Shown here piece by piece: positions 62,084-64,000 of a DNA stretch of 64,000 nucleotides; positions within the stretch are counted from its first letter, which is position 1, and each line of letters opens with the position of its first letter. A model generated the notes under the pieces. It worked only from the letters and a program-made list of their open reading frames with translations, was not told the origin of the DNA and ran no database searches. The position numbers and the translations under genes were made by a program. Source of the DNA: Limosilactobacillus caviae (GTDB taxonomy: Bacteria > Bacillota > Bacilli > Lactobacillales > Lactobacillaceae). The stretch is from the NCBI RefSeq assembly GCF_014635905.1, contig NZ_BMDS01000002.1:186001-250000 (forward strand). Direction: 5' to 3'.

Positions 62084-62839
62084 TTATTGGGCAGTGTAGC
62101 CACCGTCAGCGACAAATTCAGAGCCGGTGCTAAAGCTTGATTCGTCAGAGGCAAGGTAGAGAGCAAGGTTAGCAATCTCAACTGGCTTTCCTAAGCGGCC
62201 CATTGGGTGCAGGCTGATAAGGTGTTCCTTAACCTTAGGATCAGTTTCCATTAAGTGTTCAACTAATGGGGTCACAACATAGCCGGGGTGGATTGAGTTG
62301 ACCCGAATATCGTAGCCTTTTCGAGCACAGTCAAGGGCAGCAGACTTAGTCATGAGCCGGACACCACCTTTAGAAGCGTTGTAAGCAAAGAGGTCAGGAT
62401 CACCAATTAGACCTTCAATTGATGAAAGGTTGATGATGGAGTTCTTTTCACCATTATCCTTCATCGCCTTAATACCGAGCTTAATACCCCACATGGTCCC
62501 AGTTAGGTTGATGCCGATGGTCTTGTCCCAGTTATCATCGTCCATTTGTTCAACGTCAGCGTAAACACCAATCCCAGCGTTGTTAACGATGATATTAACC
62601 TTGCCAAAGTGGTCAATGGTTTCCTTAATTACCTTTTCCCATTCAGCTTTCTTTGAGACATCTTGTTGAATGAAGAGGGCATTTTCACCAAGCTTGTTAG
62701 CCAGAGCTTCACCTTCCTCAGTGTGACGGGCAGTAATAACGACCTTAGCGCCTTCCTCAACAAAACGTTCGGCAATTGCTTCACCGATTCCCTTTGAACC
62801 ACCGGTAACAATCGCAACCTTATTTTCTAAACGTCCCAT
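62084..62839 (-). CDS. SDR family oxidoreductase (R-specific alcohol dehydrogenase-like)
   Basis: Short-chain dehydrogenase/reductase, 251 residues. Rossmann loop VTGGSKGIGEAIA (about residues 12-24), NNAGIG, catalytic Ser in NLSSIEG and Tyr/Lys in AYNASKGG. The C-terminus GGYTAQ is the same as in the Mg-dependent R-specific alcohol dehydrogenase of L. brevis and L. kefiri, where the last Gln sits at the metal site. The R in VVITARH could favour NADP. ATG 62839 is chosen, nine bases after AAGGAG. The natural substrate is unknown. Confidence 0.9.
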   Translation of the reverse strand: MGRLENKVAIVTGGSKGIGEAIAERFVEEGAKVVITARHTEEGEALANKLGENALFIQQDVSKKAEWEKVIKETIDHFGKVNIIVNNAGIGVYADVEQMDDDNWDKTIGINLTGTMWGIKLGIKAMKDNGEKNSIINLSSIEGLIGDPDLFAYNASKGGVRLMTKSAALDCARKGYDIRVNSIHPGYVVTPLVEHLMETDPKVKEHLISLHPMGRLGKPVEIANLALYLASDESSFSTGSEFVADGGYTAQ

Positions 62840-62882
62840 GACATGCATCTCCTTGAAAATTTGTTATTTTGTTAACGGTTAC

Positions 62883-62888
62883 ATTATA
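62883..62888 (-). promoter_or_regulatory. -10 element of the SDR gene
   Basis: On the - strand TGTTATAATG gives an extended -10 (TATAAT, 62888-62883); no clear -35. Confidence 0.5.
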
Positions 62889-63109
62889 ACATTGTTTTAT
62901 GAGATGAGTTGATAAAATTTAGTAAAAATAGGCAGATATTTTACTTATTTTAATTTAGGTTAGTTAGGCCATTTGTATAGCGTACGGTTACAATTAACAG
63001 CGCAATTTTCTAAATTATAATAGAATAATTTAGAGGAGAAATAAAAAACTGATATTAGCATAAAAAGTAATATTTTTATACCAACACCAGATATTGTAGC
63101 AACCTATTT

Positions 63110-63601
63110 TTAGTCTTTGCCCTGTAGTGACGGAATTTTAACGTCGTTTGTATAATTTGGACTCCACCAACCATGCTTGTTAATATAACCGGATGGCAAG
63201 CAGAGTAATACTAGCATGATGATTTCGAGGATGGCTAATAATGAATTAAGAATGCTGCTATTATTGCTTGAGAAAAGAATTGAGAGTAACCAGTAAACTA
63301 GTACTGTCCAACCAGTTAGACCGGTATCACGCAGGCGGCGGACACAAATTGCAATAGCAGGCAAGATATTAGCAACAGCAAATGCCGCAATGATAAATAA
63401 TAAGAAAACAACAACAAAGCCACCGCTGTTATATCCATGCATGATTGCACTAACAGTTGTATAACCGGCAATTGCTAGTAAGAAATATAGAATAACTAAA
63501 ATAATAAAATTAACTAATACAGGCCACCAAAAGTCAGCACGGGAAGAAACTGCACGATACTTAAAAGCGTTTTGCCAGTAATATTTGTAAGCTTCAAACA
63601 T
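63110..63601 (-). CDS. DUF805 family membrane protein (copy 2)
   Basis: 163 residues, same length and layout as copy 1: YYWQNAFKYRAVSSRADFWWP, VANILPAIAICVRRLRDTGLTGW, and GWWSPNYTNDVKIPSLQGKD. The 3' ends of the two genes are nearly identical in DNA, while the middle is diverged. The ribosome site is AAGGAGGAG. Function unknown. Confidence 0.88.
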   Translation of the reverse strand: MFEAYKYYWQNAFKYRAVSSRADFWWPVLVNFIILVILYFLLAIAGYTTVSAIMHGYNSGGFVVVFLLFIIAAFAVANILPAIAICVRRLRDTGLTGWTVLVYWLLSILFSSNNSSILNSLLAILEIIMLVLLCLPSGYINKHGWWSPNYTNDVKIPSLQGKD

Positions 63602-63734
63602 AATTAACTCCTCCTTAAATCTTATTTATTTAAATTATAACATTATTAATAGTGGAGGGTATTAAAAGCTAACATAAAAGGCTGATCTATAATAGTCAGC
63701 CTCATTAAAGCTATTCTTTGTTAGTGTTCTGTTG

Positions 63735-63805
63735 ATTGAAATTGATGGGAAAATGTTGGCAATTCCAAAGACGATAGTGATTATCATAAACATTACTAAA
63801 TTTAT
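63735..63805 (-). pseudogene. fragment of a third DUF805 gene
   Basis: The - strand reads VMFMIITIVFGIANIFPSIS, matching MVLMILTGIFAIANIFPSIA of copy 1; the DNA ATTGATGGGAAAATGTTGGC (63742-63761) also matches copy 1 near 61738-61757. Neither a start region nor the conserved ends are present. Confidence 0.65.
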
Positions 63806-63871
63806 TGTTAACTAGTTATAGTAGTTTTTGAAGTTTAGTTATGATATGATAAATAAAATATAGAAGACCAA

Positions 63872-63902
63872 CCGACGCATTTATTACGCTGATTGGTCTT
63901 TT
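63872..63902. terminator. terminator-like hairpin
   Basis: AGACCAACC (around 63867-63876) pairs with GATTGGTCT (around 63890-63899), followed by TTTTG on the + strand. It resembles the hairpin after the SDR gene and may terminate the gene at the window end or be left by duplication. Confidence 0.6.
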
Positions 63903-63932
63903 GTAATTTAGGGAACAGAATAATTATAAATT

Positions 63933-64000
63933 TTACTGAAGGTATTTATCTGCTTCTTTATCAGACAAGTCATAGTTTTCTTTTAACTTTGCCTTAATAT
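63933..64000 (-). CDS. C-terminal end of a - strand gene (cut by the window)
   Basis: The - strand frame that ends in TAA at 63935-63933 reads IKAKLKENYDLSDKEADKYLQ. It is a charged helical tail; the pattern is compatible with the end of a CsbD-like stress protein, but 21 residues are too few to decide. The rest lies beyond the window. Confidence 0.5.
   Translation of the reverse strand, partial: IKAKLKENYDLSDKEADKYLQ

Larger units (their letters stand above)
63602..63932. other. intergenic stretch with DUF805 remnant
   Basis: 331 bases without an intact gene. It contains a hairpin GGCTGA/TCAGCC (63680-63701), a third DUF805 fragment (63735-63805) and a terminator-like hairpin (63872-63902). 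Confidence 0.65.

Noticed and set aside
1-64000. Search by eye for tRNA, rRNA, IS elements, prophage genes, CRISPR and restriction or defence systems
   Set aside because: Nothing recognisable was found; all large frames belong to chromosomal families listed above.

Overview
The window is AT-rich chromosomal DNA of a lactic acid bacterium, most likely Limosilactobacillus reuteri or a close relative. The evidence is the Lactobacillales gene order (dnaG-rpoD, scpA-scpB-rluB-FMN riboswitch-ribU, ypbB-recQ, cmk-rpsA-der-hup, rnhB-dprA-topA, parE-parC), strong AGGAGG ribosome binding sites, and dnaE followed directly by pyk with no pfkA between them. The missing pfkA fits an obligate heterofermenter that uses the phosphoketolase pathway. 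The species call is an inference from gene content; no 16S gene lies in the window.

Bases 1-33,400 are core housekeeping, almost all on the + strand: glyS (5' truncated), dnaG, rpoD, an aminotransferase, trmK, a Nif3-like protein, pepT, a small DUF2929 membrane protein on the - strand, dnaE, pyk, then the cvfB-xerD-ribT-scpA-scpB-rluB run. An FMN riboswitch with its own terminator controls ribU. After it come ypbB-recQ, an EF1546-like surface protein that lacks LysM, cmk, rpsA, der, hup (long structured leader), a TPR protein, cca, an ABC-F ATPase, thyA and folA.

Bases 33,370-51,500 continue with trhA (-), degV, a SGNH hydrolase with ypmS and yozE, rbgA-rnhB, dprA, topA, a LacX-type epimerase, plsY (-), parE-parC, a NUDIX protein, ppaC, an IscA-like protein, two small membrane proteins and a GNAT acetyltransferase.

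Bases 51,600-64,000 are more accessory and mostly on the - strand: the amaP-DUF2273-asp23 envelope-stress operon; a gluconate locus (gntK, gntP, a LacI-type regulator, and a second gntK) whose main promoter carries a cre site and two LacI-like operators; a GNAT plus zinc-ribbon membrane protein pair; small unknown proteins; a decayed alpha/beta-hydrolase fragment; and two DUF805 genes flanking a short-chain dehydrogenase, with a remnant of a third DUF805 copy. The window ends inside a - strand gene.

The gluconate genes should import gluconate (GntP) and phosphorylate it (GntK) to 6-phosphogluconate, which enters the phosphoketolase pathway. Chromosome maintenance genes are concentrated here (dnaG, dnaE, topA, parE, parC, scpA, scpB, xerD-like, recQ, hup, dprA). 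I saw no tRNA, rRNA, insertion sequence, prophage or CRISPR array. The most interesting signals are a 17-base element shared by the starts of ypbB-recQ and dprA, a XerD-like protein lacking both catalytic histidines, the layered regulation of the gluconate promoter, and the hup leader.
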